This document shows positions 1 to 8,082 of a stretch of 64,000 bases of DNA, one piece after another. This stretch comes from Verrucomicrobiota bacterium (lineage in GTDB: Bacteria > Verrucomicrobiota > Verrucomicrobiia > Opitutales > Opitutaceae): positions 1 through 64,000 of the forward strand of contig JAEWNN010000027.1 of assembly GCA_023457035.1 (NCBI GenBank). Direction: 5' to 3'. How positions within the stretch are numbered: the stretch's first letter is position 1; each line of letters opens with the position of its first letter. Below the pieces are notes generated by a model. It saw only the letters and a list, made by a program, of their open reading frames with translations, made no database searches and was not told the origin of the DNA. A program made the position numbers and the translations under genes.

Positions 1-235
1 CGCCGAGCTGCAGCCAGCGATCCAGTTTCCGGTGATGCGTGAGCACCACCCGTTCGCGGGCCGGATCGACGACCCACGCCGAGCCCGTGAGATGCCCGGG
101 CAGGCAGCTGCGCTCGAAACAGTCCGCGTGCTCCTCGACGAACGCGATGATCTGCGCCGCCATCGCCGCCTCGTTCGCATCGAGCGGCCGCGCCGCATGC
201 GATCGCAACAGCCCAAGGACCGGCTCACGTCGCAT
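1..235 (-). CDS. NUDIX hydrolase, N-terminal part (truncated by window start)
   Basis: Reading the minus strand from the ATG at 235 gives about 78 residues beginning MRREPVLGLL and ending LTHHRKLDRWLQLG at the window edge. The end matches the strand before the Nudix box in NUDIX hydrolases that carry VLLxHHxKLxxWLQxGGH. These enzymes hydrolyse nucleoside diphosphates linked to another group; the substrate cannot be told here because the Nudix box GX5EX7REUXEEXGU lies outside the window. The start is preceded by GGGAGG at good spacing, one of the few clear Shine-Dalgarno sites in the window. Too short for an automatic ORF caller, but the family resemblance is clear. Confidence 0.75.
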   Translation of the reverse strand, partial: MRREPVLGLLRSHAARPLDANEAAMAAQIIAFVEEHADCFERSCLPGHLTGSAWVVDPARERVVLTHHRKLDRWLQLG

Positions 236-332
236 CCGATTTCCTCCCGTTCGAAGGGCTCGTCCGGCGCATGGACTTCCGTGCTTCGTTCTCTTCGTTG
301 CCTCCTGTGGAGTCCGACAGAACTCGGTGCCG

Positions 333-911
333 TCATCGCGTCTCGAACCACTTCGTCTCCGCCGCCACCGGTGACCCGTCGACGAGGTCGAGCACCTCGT
401 CGACCGTGCGCGCCACGCAGAACAGCTCGAGGTTGCTCGGCTTGTTGAAGCGCTCGGTGATCATGCGGTCGAAGAAGCGCAGCAGGTCGTCGTAGAACCC
501 GTCCTGGTTGAGGAACACGCAGGGTTTCCGCAGCACGTCGAGCTGCCGCAGCGCGAGGATCTCCATCATCTCCTCCAGCGTGCCCCAGCCGCCCGGCAGC
601 GCCACGAAGGCGTCGGCGCGGGACTCCATGAGCAGCTTGCGCTCGCGCATCGTGACGACCGTCACGAGCTCGTCGGCCTCGTCGTAGGCGAGTTCCTTCA
701 CCTTCATGAACTCCGGGATCACACCGACCACCCGGCCGCCGCCCTCCTTGACCGTGCGCGCCACCGTGCCCATGAGTCCGGTACGGCCCCCGCCGTAGAC
801 CAGCCCCCAGCCGCGCGCGACCATCGTGCGGCCCAGCGTCTCCGCCGCGGCGAAGTACTTCGGCTCGAGCCGGTCGCTTGAGGAGCAATACACGCAGAGG
901 GTCTTCGGCAT
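333..911 (-). CDS. LOG-family (TIGR00730) Rossmann protein, putative nucleotide phosphoribohydrolase
   Basis: 192 residues, the normal size for the LOG family. A Rossmann-like GGGRTGLMG loop lies at about 40-48 and the signature PGGWGTLEE at 106-114; this PGGxGTxxE motif forms the active site of cytokinin riboside 5'-monophosphate phosphoribohydrolases. Plant and some bacterial members release cytokinin bases from nucleotides; many bacterial members act more generally on nucleoside monophosphates, so the substrate is uncertain. It is cytoplasmic with no signal peptide. The ATG has no Shine-Dalgarno. It is transcribed towards the truncated NUDIX gene 97 bp downstream and could share a nucleotide-cleaning role, which is only inference. 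A second, larger LOG-domain protein is encoded at 13816-15720. Confidence 0.88.
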   Translation of the reverse strand: MPKTLCVYCSSSDRLEPKYFAAAETLGRTMVARGWGLVYGGGRTGLMGTVARTVKEGGGRVVGVIPEFMKVKELAYDEADELVTVVTMRERKLLMESRADAFVALPGGWGTLEEMMEILALRQLDVLRKPCVFLNQDGFYDDLLRFFDRMITERFNKPSNLELFCVARTVDEVLDLVDGSPVAAETKWFETR

Positions 912-992
912 GCCCCGCAGTCAACCGCCCGCGCCCGCGGTGGGGCAAGCGGCTTTCCGCCCCGCCGATACCGGACGAGCCAGCCACGAGAA

Positions 993-1022
993 AGCCCGGG
1001 GCACTCGCACGCACCCCGGGCT
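993..1022 (-). terminator. Hairpin terminator of the glycine-zipper gene
   Basis: A perfect 9-bp stem (AGCCCGGGG at 993-1001 with CCCCGGGCT at 1014-1022) lies just beyond the stop of the minus-strand gene at 1044. Only a short T-rich tail (CTTTCTC on the minus strand) follows, so it is a weak intrinsic terminator. Confidence 0.6.
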
Positions 1023-1043
1023 CGGAGGGAAAGGTTGTCGGGT

Positions 1044-1898
1044 CTACTTCCTCTCGAGCGCGCTCAGTTCCGCCTCGGCCGCGGCGGCCTCGCGCTCGGC
1101 CTTCTCGAGGGCGGCCGCACGCCCGCGCGCCGCCTCGCGTTCCGCCTTCGCGGTGGCCAGTTTCTCCTTGGCCACGCGCGCGCGCTCCTGCGCGGCCGCA
1201 AGCTCCGCGTCCGAGGTCTGCTGACCGAGGGCGATCTGCTCCTGCGTGCGACGTTCGGCTTCCGTCTCGGCCTGGATGCGGGCCGCCTCGCGCTTCTCGG
1301 CGCGGACCTCGGCGTTGTGCGCGTCGGCGCTGTGTCCGATGATGCCGCCCACCACTGCGCCGATCAGCGCCCCGGCGGCAGTGTTCTTGGACTGGTGACC
1401 GATGATGCCGCCGGCCACGCCGCCCAGCACCACGCCGGTGGCCGTGCCGTCGTTGGCGGAGGCGTAGGACGACTCGCACCAACCGCCCTCGACATACTCG
1501 ACGCCGCCGTCGATCGCGACATACCGCGGGGCGACATAGACGACACCCGCACGCGGCGGGAGCGCCCAGTAACCGTCGACCCACACCCACTCGGCGAAGG
1601 GCGAACGCCACTGCCAGTAGCCCGAGACCCAGATATGCCGGTAGCTCGGGCGATGCGGCATCCACTGGTGGCGCAGCGGCGGCGGCATGTGGTGGGCGCG
1701 AAAATGGGGACGGGGCCGATGGTGCGACCACACATGGATGTCGCGGCCGCGCGGACCGTCGTGGCGGGAGACATGGTGCCCGCGGCGGTCATGGTCGTGG
1801 CGGGAATCGTGGCGACGGTCGCGGTCGCCCGCCATCGCGGCCGAGCAAAGGGAAAGAGCCACCACACCGGCGAGGAGGAAGGCAGATTTCGTGCGCAT
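1044..1898 (-). CDS. Secreted YXWQ/glycine-zipper envelope protein with coiled-coil tail
   Basis: 284 residues from the ATG at 1898, chosen over an upstream ATG at 1964 because it begins directly with a signal peptide (MRTKSAFLLAGVVALSLC...AMAG). Mature layout: a His/Arg-rich segment (about 25-75); a region with repeated aromatic motifs (HIWVSGYWQW, EWVWVDGYWALPP) typical of YXWQ repeats in surface-exposed bacterial proteins; a double glycine zipper (TGVVLGGVAGGIIG and GALIGAVVGGIIG) likely to insert in or pack at the outer membrane; and an Ala/Glu/Arg-rich C-terminal coiled coil of about 90 residues. No enzyme motif is visible. Its probable place is the periplasm or outer membrane, with a structural or stress role; the function is unknown. 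Confidence 0.8.
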   Translation of the reverse strand: MRTKSAFLLAGVVALSLCSAAMAGDRDRRHDSRHDHDRRGHHVSRHDGPRGRDIHVWSHHRPRPHFRAHHMPPPLRHQWMPHRPSYRHIWVSGYWQWRSPFAEWVWVDGYWALPPRAGVVYVAPRYVAIDGGVEYVEGGWCESSYASANDGTATGVVLGGVAGGIIGHQSKNTAAGALIGAVVGGIIGHSADAHNAEVRAEKREAARIQAETEAERRTQEQIALGQQTSDAELAAAQERARVAKEKLATAKAEREAARGRAAALEKAEREAAAAEAELSALERK

Positions 1899-2086
1899 AG
1901 GTTGGGAGGAACGATGGTTGACGTTCGCAGAGCTATGACGGCGCGCGGAGAAAAAAGTTTCCACCCCGAGTCAAGCGGTCGTCCCCCGCGATTTGCGGTT
2001 CGGCGGGCGGCTGGACGGCGTGTCCGCATCCCGCCCCCCCTCGATCAGCCGAGAAACCCAAGCCTCGGGCCGCCCCGGGTACGGGA

Positions 2087-2163
2087 TGGTGGGCGATACA
2101 GGACTCGAACCTGTGACCCCCTGCGTGTGATGCAGGTGCTCTAACCAACTGAGCTAATCGCCC
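2087..2163 (-). tRNA. tRNA-Val (anticodon CAC)
   Basis: On the minus strand all four arms fold: acceptor GGGCGAT/ATCGCCC, D stem GCTC/GAGC, anticodon stem CCTGC/GCAGG with loop ATCACAC, T stem ACAGG/CCTGT with loop TTCGAGT. Loop positions 34-36 read CAC, which decodes GUG (valine). The 3' CCA is encoded in the DNA (2087-2089); the mature body without CCA is 2090-2163. GUG is a heavily used codon at this GC content. Confidence 0.97.
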
Positions 2164-2300
2164 GAACGGGATGCAGGAAAACGCATATTCCCCGGGCGAA
2201 ATCCACCAAAATCTTTCGAGGGATTACGAACCGTGCGGTGTACAGCTCGTACAACGGGACCCGTGTCCCGGCTACCAACCCAACAACCTCCGTTCCCATC

Positions 2301-2498
2301 ATGAAGAAGATCCTCCTCCCCTTGCTCGTCCTCGGCCTCGCCACCACCGCCTTCGCCGGCACCGCTTGCGGCTCCGGCTGCGACAAGCCCCAGGCTCCCG
2401 CGTGTCAATGCGGCGACGGCTGCAAGACCAAGTGCGGCGACAAATGCGACTGCGCCAAGAAGCAGTGCGACGCCCCCAAGGCCGAGACCAAGAAATAA
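2301..2498 (+). CDS. Small secreted cysteine-rich peptide, possible metal binder
   Basis: 65 residues from the ATG at 2301; an upstream in-frame ATG at 2238 would put a disordered stretch before the signal peptide and is less likely. Residues 1-19 (MKKILLPLLVLGLATTAFA) form a clean signal peptide. The 46-residue mature part holds nine cysteines in patterns such as CGSGC, CQCGDGC, KCGDKCDC and KKQC, together with many Lys and Gly, and no aromatic residues. This resembles metallothioneins or small copper/zinc-binding periplasmic peptides, but no known family is recognised. It is monocistronic: tRNA-Val lies upstream on the other strand and a strong terminator begins 21 bp after the stop. Confidence 0.75.
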   Translation: MKKILLPLLVLGLATTAFAGTACGSGCDKPQAPACQCGDGCKTKCGDKCDCAKKQCDAPKAETKK

Positions 2499-2519
2499 CC
2501 ATCCTCCGCTGCCCCCACC

Positions 2520-2553
2520 GCCCGCCCTTCCTCACGAGGGCGGGCTTTTCTTT
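2520..2553 (+). terminator. Rho-independent terminator after the Cys-rich peptide
   Basis: GCCCGCCCT at 2520-2528 pairs perfectly with AGGGCGGGC at 2537-2545 around an 8-nt loop and is followed by TTTTCTTT. It serves the plus-strand Cys-rich peptide gene. Confidence 0.9.
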
Positions 2554-2586
2554 GCCCTCGTCGCCCCGGCGCACGACGCCGCACCG

Positions 2587-3237
<651 letters not shown>

Positions 3238-3366
3238 TCCGCAAGGAAAGAGCCCGTGGGGCACGCGGCAAGCGCGCGACGGCCCCCGGGAGTTCGCCTC
3301 ATTCGCGGCCGCATCGATTGCGCGGCACCGGCTTCCGCCCAGCCTGAATCCAGCGTCCCCACGACC

Positions 3367-3606
3367 ATGAACGTATCCACCGCCAGCTCCGCCTACCGCG
3401 CCGCGCCGCAAGTCCGGCAACCCGACGCCGCGAGGATCCAGAAGGACAACGCCGCAATCGCGACAGCGCAGCGAGCCCGCGACAACACGGCCGCCCAGCG
3501 GGCCGTCGCGGAGCTCCGCCGCGATGATCGCCCGGCCGCCGCCGACAACCGCACCGAGGCGCCCCGGCGCGAGCGCGTCGGCTCCTCGCTCAATGTGAAG
3601 GCGTAG
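3367..3606 (+). CDS. Small hypothetical protein, hydrophilic
   Basis: 79 residues from the ATG at 3367 (MNVSTASSAYRAAPQ). It has no signal peptide or membrane segment and is rich in Ala, Arg, Asp and Gln (AIATAQRARDNTAAQRAVAEL), suggesting one amphipathic helix in a disordered protein. I recognise no family. It lies divergently from nth with a 129-bp gap that could hold a promoter, and its last 17 bp overlap the end of the convergent gene at 3590. Coding status is plausible but not proven; a long frame-open stretch is expected by chance at this GC. Confidence 0.45.
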   Translation: MNVSTASSAYRAAPQVRQPDAARIQKDNAAIATAQRARDNTAAQRAVAELRRDDRPAAADNRTEAPRRERVGSSLNVKA

Positions 3607-4108
3607 CGCCACCGCCCCCCGCCCCGCGCGCCTGCTCCCACTCCGCGGCGAACTGCCGGGCTAGGCGCCCGAGCGCCGCCTCCACGTTCTCCGCCTTCGC
3701 GGTCACCCCACCGGTCTGCTCCGCCCAGGTGACCGCCGGCAGCGTCGCCAAGACCTCGTGTTTGCGGAGCGGCTTCACCGCCTCGCGCAGCTGCACGTCG
3801 AGGATGTAGAAATAGCTCGTGCGCCCGGCGAGGCTCACATTGGCCGAGATCTCGAGCACGGGCGCCCCGGGGGTGCGCTCCAGCACCGGCGGCGGGATCA
3901 CCTCCACCCCGACCTCCTCGACCGCCGCGCGCACCACCGCGACCAGACCGGACTCGGTGAGCCCGAGCTTCGCGCCGTCGGGCGAAAGGCCGCGCACCGC
4001 GATGCCCACGGCAGGCAGGTTCCGCAACACGCTCATGTCGGCCGACTGGGCGGCCAGGCTCAGGGCGCCGCACAGGCACCAGAGAAGGATCGGTCGGAGG
4101 GTCTTCAT
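3590..4108 (-). CDS. Secreted hypothetical protein
   Basis: 172 residues from the ATG at 4108, chosen because the product starts with a signal peptide (MKTLRPILLWCLCGALSLAAQSA). The mature part is alpha/beta in character (LPAVGIAVRGLSPDG, PVLEISANVSLAGRTSYFYILDVQL, a C-terminal helix ending GRLARQFAAEWEQARG). The pattern of an N-terminal strand, a Ser/Thr-rich strand describing levels of an exported lipoprotein-like fold, and a final helix resembles small periplasmic proteins of unknown role. It lies downstream of rlmJ in the same direction with a 77-bp gap and could be read through from it. No function can be assigned. Confidence 0.65.
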   Translation of the reverse strand: MKTLRPILLWCLCGALSLAAQSADMSVLRNLPAVGIAVRGLSPDGAKLGLTESGLVAVVRAAVEEVGVEVIPPPVLERTPGAPVLEISANVSLAGRTSYFYILDVQLREAVKPLRKHEVLATLPAVTWAEQTGGVTAKAENVEAALGRLARQFAAEWEQARGAGGGGATPSH

Positions 4109-4185
4109 GGAGGGAAAGATTGTCCGGTTCGGGCGCGGGCCTCCGCGCTCGTTCCTCGAACGCGCCGCCCGCCGGGGTACTCGGT

Positions 4186-5049
4186 TCAGGGGGCCTCGGG
4201 CACGAGCCAGTCGAACCGCACATCGGCCTCGCCATCGAGCGCGAGCAGCGGCACGAGCTGCTCGAGCACCGGCCGCAGCGCGGTGTCGAACTGCCAGGGC
4301 GGGTTGAGGATCGCCAGCCCGCAGCCGCCCATCCCGACGCCGGCCTCCTCCGCCTGCACGCGCAGCTCGATCGCCAAGGTGGGCGCCAGCCGGCGTTCGC
4401 GCAGCGGGAGGAACAACGGCGCCGTGGACGCGCGCCCGGTCAGCGGATACCAGACGGCGAAGACCGCGGCCGGGCTGCGCCGCAGGCCCTCCTCGACCGC
4501 GGCGGCCACGTGCCGCATCTCGTCGGCGGACTCGAACGGCGGATCGATCAGCACCAGCGCTCGCTTCTCCAGCGGCGGCAGCATCGCGCGCGGCGCGCCG
4601 TAGCCGTCGATCCGATGCACCCGCGCCTTGCGCAGGCCGGCGCACTCGCGTTCGAGCGCCTCCGCCTCCTCGGGCTGGAGCTCGCAGAAGGCGCAGCGGT
4701 CGGAGGGCCGTGCGAGCTGGAGCGCGAGCACCGGCGAGCCGGGATAGAAGCGAAGCGCGTCCTCACCGGCGCCGCAGGCCCGGTTGTAGTCGCGCACCGC
4801 CGCCACATAGTCGGCGACCGGCCCGGGCAGCGCGCCCGCGGCCGCGAGCCGGCCGATGCCCTCCGGCCACTCCGGCGCCCGGCCCCCCTCGGCGGCCCGC
4901 GCCAGATCATAGCGCCCCCGGCCCGCGTGCGTGTCGAGAAAGAGAAACGGCTTCGGTTTGCGCTGCATCGCGCGGATCAGCTCGCGCAGCAGCACATGCT
5001 TGAAGACGTCGGCGAAGTTCCCGGCGTGGAACGCGTGCCGGTAGTTCAT
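4186..5049 (-). CDS. rlmJ: 23S rRNA (adenine2030-N6)-methyltransferase
   Basis: 287 residues, the normal size for RlmJ (E. coli 280). The start MNYRHAFHAGNFADVFKHVL is diagnostic of the family. DTHAGRG (39-45) is the SAM-binding loop and DPPF (169-172) the catalytic N6-adenine methyltransferase motif. RlmJ methylates A2030 of 23S rRNA during ribosome assembly. The ATG overlaps the TGA of the upstream YhcH-family gene (ATGA at 5046-5049), so the two are translationally coupled. Confidence 0.95.
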   Translation of the reverse strand: MNYRHAFHAGNFADVFKHVLLRELIRAMQRKPKPFLFLDTHAGRGRYDLARAAEGGRAPEWPEGIGRLAAAGALPGPVADYVAAVRDYNRACGAGEDALRFYPGSPVLALQLARPSDRCAFCELQPEEAEALERECAGLRKARVHRIDGYGAPRAMLPPLEKRALVLIDPPFESADEMRHVAAAVEEGLRRSPAAVFAVWYPLTGRASTAPLFLPLRERRLAPTLAIELRVQAEEAGVGMGGCGLAILNPPWQFDTALRPVLEQLVPLLALDGEADVRFDWLVPEAP

Positions 5050-5564
5050 CGCAACGCGAACCCGGCCGGCACCGGCACCTTCACCACGGTCTTGCGCACG
5101 AGCACCGGGGACGCTTCCGCCAGCCGCAGGCAGGGCATGTGACCGTCGGGAGGGAAGAGGATCACCAGGTCGCCCGGCACCAGCCGCAGCCGGGAGGCGA
5201 AGTCGGAGTCCGCGTACTTCACCAGATCCTTGTCGGGCACGTAGTCGACCGCCACCCGCAGCCGGTCGATGCCGGTCACCTCGACCGCCTCCTCGCCCTC
5301 GACGAGGGCCTGCACGTCGATGTAGCGCCGGTGCGACTCGAAGAAACAGTCGCCGCGGATGCGGGTGCGATAGACCGACTCCATGGCGTGAACCCCGTTG
5401 CGCAGCTCCTGGCGCCGGGTCTCGCCCTCGGCCAGGGCGAGCAGTCCCGCGTTCTCCGGCGTGCCCTTGGCAAAGCAGTGGCGCAGATACTCGAACGCCT
5501 CCGCAAAAAGCGGGAGTTCGCGGAACAGTTCGGAGAGATCGCCGTAGGAGCCAAAGACCGCCAT
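5046..5564 (-). CDS. YhcH/YjgK/YiaL family protein (DUF386)
   Basis: 172 residues from the ATG at 5564 (MAVFGSYGDLSELF); about 25 further codons upstream are open but do not fit the family. It has the cupin-like fold signature of the YhcH family: ESHRRYIDVQALVEGEEAVEV, an acidic Asp/Lys central stretch, and the C-terminal LVILFPPDGHMPCL, in which the His and Glu residues bind a metal. Members are linked to sialic acid or other sugar-acid catabolism (YhcH, EbgC), probably as anomerases or isomerases. No sugar operon is adjacent; the gene is coupled to rlmJ by a 4-bp overlap. A sialate O-acetylesterase exists at 60032 but is distant. Confidence 0.88.
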   Translation of the reverse strand: MAVFGSYGDLSELFRELPLFAEAFEYLRHCFAKGTPENAGLLALAEGETRRQELRNGVHAMESVYRTRIRGDCFFESHRRYIDVQALVEGEEAVEVTGIDRLRVAVDYVPDKDLVKYADSDFASRLRLVPGDLVILFPPDGHMPCLRLAEASPVLVRKTVVKVPVPAGFALR

Positions 5565-5683
5565 GGTGGCTGGAGACGTTCGGGCCCGCTCCGTAGGGCT
5601 CAAGCAAATTCCGGGCGGCGCGGCCGGCGGGGCCGGCAAACTTTCGCTCGCCGGCCGGCCCCCGGCCCGCTGAGAGTGCGCGC

Positions 5684-5947
5684 ATGAACGTCGAGATCGG
5701 TTTCTGGAAACGCACGGAGGACGGCCGCAAATTCCAAGTACGCCTGCGCGTCTTCGGCGGCAACATCCGCTGGGAGTGCCAGCCGGCGCGTTTCCAGGAC
5801 TGGGAGCCCTACCCCGCGCCGGACGACGACGACTGGGACACCGTCATCGCCGAGGCCAACAAGCGCGAACCGCGCCGGGTGATCCACGACAAGATCCTCG
5901 CGCTCATCCGCCGGCGCGGCCGGCCGCAGGGCTCCGCCGAAGCATAG
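5684..5947 (+). CDS. Small conserved-looking cytoplasmic protein
   Basis: 87 residues starting MNVEIGFWKRTEDGRKF. The sequence has good coding character: a predicted beta-hairpin (KFQVRLRVFGGNIRWECQ), an acidic linker (PAPDDDDWD) and a basic C-terminal helix (KREPRRVIHDKILALIRRRGR). It has no signal peptide or known domain. It lies divergently from the YhcH gene with 119 bp between the starts and convergently to the RF-like gene. I do not recognise the family; the acidic patch plus basic helix might suit nucleic-acid or ribosome binding, which is speculation. Confidence 0.65.
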   Translation: MNVEIGFWKRTEDGRKFQVRLRVFGGNIRWECQPARFQDWEPYPAPDDDDWDTVIAEANKREPRRVIHDKILALIRRRGRPQGSAEA

Positions 5948-6006
5948 GAGTCTCGCGCGCCGCGTGCCACGCAGCCGGCCGGATGCGGTGGGAGACCGCG
6001 ACGCCC

Positions 6007-6423
6007 CTACTCGCTCCAGCCGCCCCGCCGCTCCGACTTGCGGCGCGCACGCTGTTTCTTGCCGGCCAGCATTCGCGCCTTCTGCGCCCGGGAGCGCTGC
6101 CGGTTGCGCCGCCGCGCCAGTTCGCGCTCGTCGCGCGCCGCCGCCGCCGCCGCGCGTTTCCGCTCCTCCAGGCGTGCCGCCAGCTCCATCCAGGCCAGCG
6201 CGCGGTTGCGCGGCTGGGAGCGCTCCCGCTGCATCCGCACTTCCACTCCGGTCGGGCCGTGGCGCAGTTGCACGGTGGACGAAGTCTTGTTCACCTTCTG
6301 GCCCCCCGGCCCGCTGCCGAGAATGAACCGTTCCTCGCAATCCGCCGCGCGCACCCCCAGCGCCACCAGCCGGGCTGCGAGCGTCTCGTCGTGCAGAAAA
6401 TCGAAGTCGTTGGGGGTGGCCAT
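6007..6423 (-). CDS. Peptide chain release factor-like protein (RF-1 domain, GGQ)
   Basis: 138 residues from the ATG at 6423 (MATPNDFDFLHDE). The core ERFILGSGPGGQKVNKTSST contains the GGQ motif that triggers peptidyl-tRNA hydrolysis in class-I release factors. No codon-recognition domain is present, and the C-terminus is a long Arg/Lys/Ala helix (AKKRNRQRSRAQ-type) as in ribosome-rescue factors, whose basic tail enters the mRNA channel of stalled ribosomes. The sequence around GGQ looks closer to the MTRFR/C12orf65-like group than to ArfB, so I give no symbol. No tmRNA gene is visible in this window. The upstream region is shared divergently with trxA. Confidence 0.85.
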   Translation of the reverse strand: MATPNDFDFLHDETLAARLVALGVRAADCEERFILGSGPGGQKVNKTSSTVQLRHGPTGVEVRMQRERSQPRNRALAWMELAARLEERKRAAAAAARDERELARRRNRQRSRAQKARMLAGKKQRARRKSERRGGWSE

Positions 6424-6604
6424 GGCGTGCGCACAGAGCCAATGCACAGAAACGGGCCGTGGGAATCACGAAACAGCGCGCCCGTCGCCCCCCGCTCCGG
6501 CCTCGAGTGGGGATGGGCTCCCACGGTTCCGTCCCTTGACTCGTCCGCGACTCCCGCCCAGTTTCCGCGCGTCTATCAACCGTCCAACCCTCGACCGACC
6601 TCCC

Positions 6605-6931
6605 ATGTCCGAGAACATCGCCCAACTCACCACCGCCACCTTCCAGGATACCATCACCAAATCGTCGACCCCGGTGCTCGTCGATTTCTGGGCCCCGTGG
6701 TGCGGCCCCTGCAAGGCGATCGCCCCGATCCTCGAGGAACTCGCCAAGGACCTCGCCGGCAAATTGAGCATCGCCAAGGTCAACGTCGATGAAGCCGGCG
6801 AGATCGCCGCGCAGTTCGGCATCCGCGCGATCCCGACGATGATCCTCTTCAAGGGCGGCCAGCCGGTCGACACCTTCGTCGGCCTCGTCGACAAGGCCAC
6901 CCTGCGCGCAAAGATTGCCGTGAAGCTCTGA
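6605..6931 (+). CDS. trxA: Thioredoxin
   Basis: 108 residues, the classic thioredoxin size. The active site WCGPC is at 32-36, preceded by VLVDFWAP, and the cis-proline loop RAIPTM follows in the second half. It is cytoplasmic and reduces protein disulphides using thioredoxin reductase, which is not in the window. The ATG follows CGACCTCCC with no Shine-Dalgarno, an arrangement repeated at many starts here. A TTGACT at about 6536 could be a -35 but I see no matching -10. A strong terminator follows the stop. Confidence 0.97.
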   Translation: MSENIAQLTTATFQDTITKSSTPVLVDFWAPWCGPCKAIAPILEELAKDLAGKLSIAKVNVDEAGEIAAQFGIRAIPTMILFKGGQPVDTFVGLVDKATLRAKIAVKL

Positions 6932-6954
6932 GCCCTCTCGGCCCGCCCACTCTC

Positions 6955-6979
6955 GCCGGCCCGCACGGGCCGGCTTTTT
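6955..6979 (+). terminator. Rho-independent terminator of trxA
   Basis: GCCGGCCC (6955-6962) pairs with GGGCCGGC (6967-6974) around a GCAC loop, followed by TTTTT. Confidence 0.92.
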
Positions 6980-7046
6980 CGTGTCCGGCGCCCGCCGACT
7001 CGCTTGCCACCCGTCTGCCACACCGCGACCATCGCGCCTCGTCAAG

Positions 7047-7913
7047 ATGTCGCCCGACCCGCTCGCCACCCATCACTGGGTCCACCACCTGAGCCCGTTC
7101 CTCTGGGAATTCTCCCCGGGGCTGGGCATCCGCTACTACGGGCTGGCCTACGTGCTCGGCTTCGTCGCCGGTTACTGGTTGCTCAACCGGTACTCGCGCG
7201 CGGGCCGCTCGCCGCTCGCCCCGGAGCGCAACGGCGACCTGCTCTTCGCCCTCGTGCTCGGCGTGCTGCTCGGCGGCCGGCTCGGGTATTTTCTGCTCTA
7301 CAAACCGGCGGAGCTCCTCGACCGGCCGCTCGAGTTCTTCCGCGTCTGGGACGGCGGGATGGCGAGCCATGGCGGTTTCGTCGGTGTGTTGGTCGCGCTC
7401 CTGTGGTTCGCGCGGCAGAGCCGGACCAGCGCCTGGACGCTCGCCGATCTCATCGCCACCATCACGCCGCCCGGCCTGCTGCTCGGCCGCATCGCCAATT
7501 TCATCAACGGGGAACTCTGGGGCAACGTGAGCCAAGTGCCGTGGGCGGTGGTCTTCCCGCTCAGCGCCGAACCCGGCACTCCCGTCGCCGCGATCCCCCC
7601 ACGCCACCCCTCCCAGCTCTACGAGGCGGGGCTCGAGGGGCTCATCCCCTTGGTCTACCTGCAACTGCGTTTCTGGCGCAGCCGCACCGTGCAGGAGCGC
7701 CCCGGCCAGCTCGCGGGCGAGTTCCTCGTCCTCTACGCCCTGGGGCGAATCGTCTGCGAACAGTTCCGCGAACCCGACGCGGCCCTGATTGCCGGCGTGA
7801 GCCGCGGTACGTTCTACTCCGTGTTCCTGCTGATCGCCGGCATCGCCACGATCTTCTTCGCGCGGTGGCGAGCCACCCGGCGCGCCCGGCCCGCAGACGG
7901 CCCGCGGCCGTAG
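7047..7913 (+). CDS. lgt: Prolipoprotein diacylglyceryl transferase
   Basis: 288 residues with at least six hydrophobic membrane segments. It transfers a diacylglyceryl group from phosphatidylglycerol to the lipobox cysteine of prolipoproteins at the inner membrane. Family marks are GIRYYGLAYVLGF near the N-terminus, GGMASHGG (the essential His is about residue 108) and the Lgt signature GRIANFINGELWG (147-159), then HPSQLYEAG. The ATG at 7047 puts the short periplasmic N-terminus before the first membrane segment; the longer frame to 6981 overlaps the trxA terminator. At least two lipoprotein substrates are encoded in this window (23193 and 53273). Confidence 0.95.
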   Translation: MSPDPLATHHWVHHLSPFLWEFSPGLGIRYYGLAYVLGFVAGYWLLNRYSRAGRSPLAPERNGDLLFALVLGVLLGGRLGYFLLYKPAELLDRPLEFFRVWDGGMASHGGFVGVLVALLWFARQSRTSAWTLADLIATITPPGLLLGRIANFINGELWGNVSQVPWAVVFPLSAEPGTPVAAIPPRHPSQLYEAGLEGLIPLVYLQLRFWRSRTVQERPGQLAGEFLVLYALGRIVCEQFREPDAALIAGVSRGTFYSVFLLIAGIATIFFARWRATRRARPADGPRP

Positions 7914-7920
7914 TCACCCC

Positions 7921-7952
7921 CGCGACGCCCGCTGCAAGCCGCGGGCGTCGCG
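7921..7952. repeat. 12-bp perfect hairpin after lgt
   Basis: CGCGACGCCCGC (7921-7932) and its exact complement GCGGGCGTCGCG (7941-7952) flank an 8-nt loop 8 bp after the lgt stop. There is no T-tract, so it may be a factor-dependent terminator or an mRNA 3'-end stabiliser. Confidence 0.6.
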
Positions 7953-8082
7953 GCCCGCGCTGCGCCGCGGGCGACCGGCCCATGTTTGTTTTTGCCAGAC
8001 CGGCCGAAACGACTAGACACAGACCTCTGTGATTCGACCTGGAACGATGGGAGGCAGGTGAGGTCGGATCGGCTGTCCGCCC

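Noticed and set aside
6536..6541. TTGACT as trxA -35 box
   Set aside because: No -10 element at 16-18 bp spacing; not counted as a promoter.
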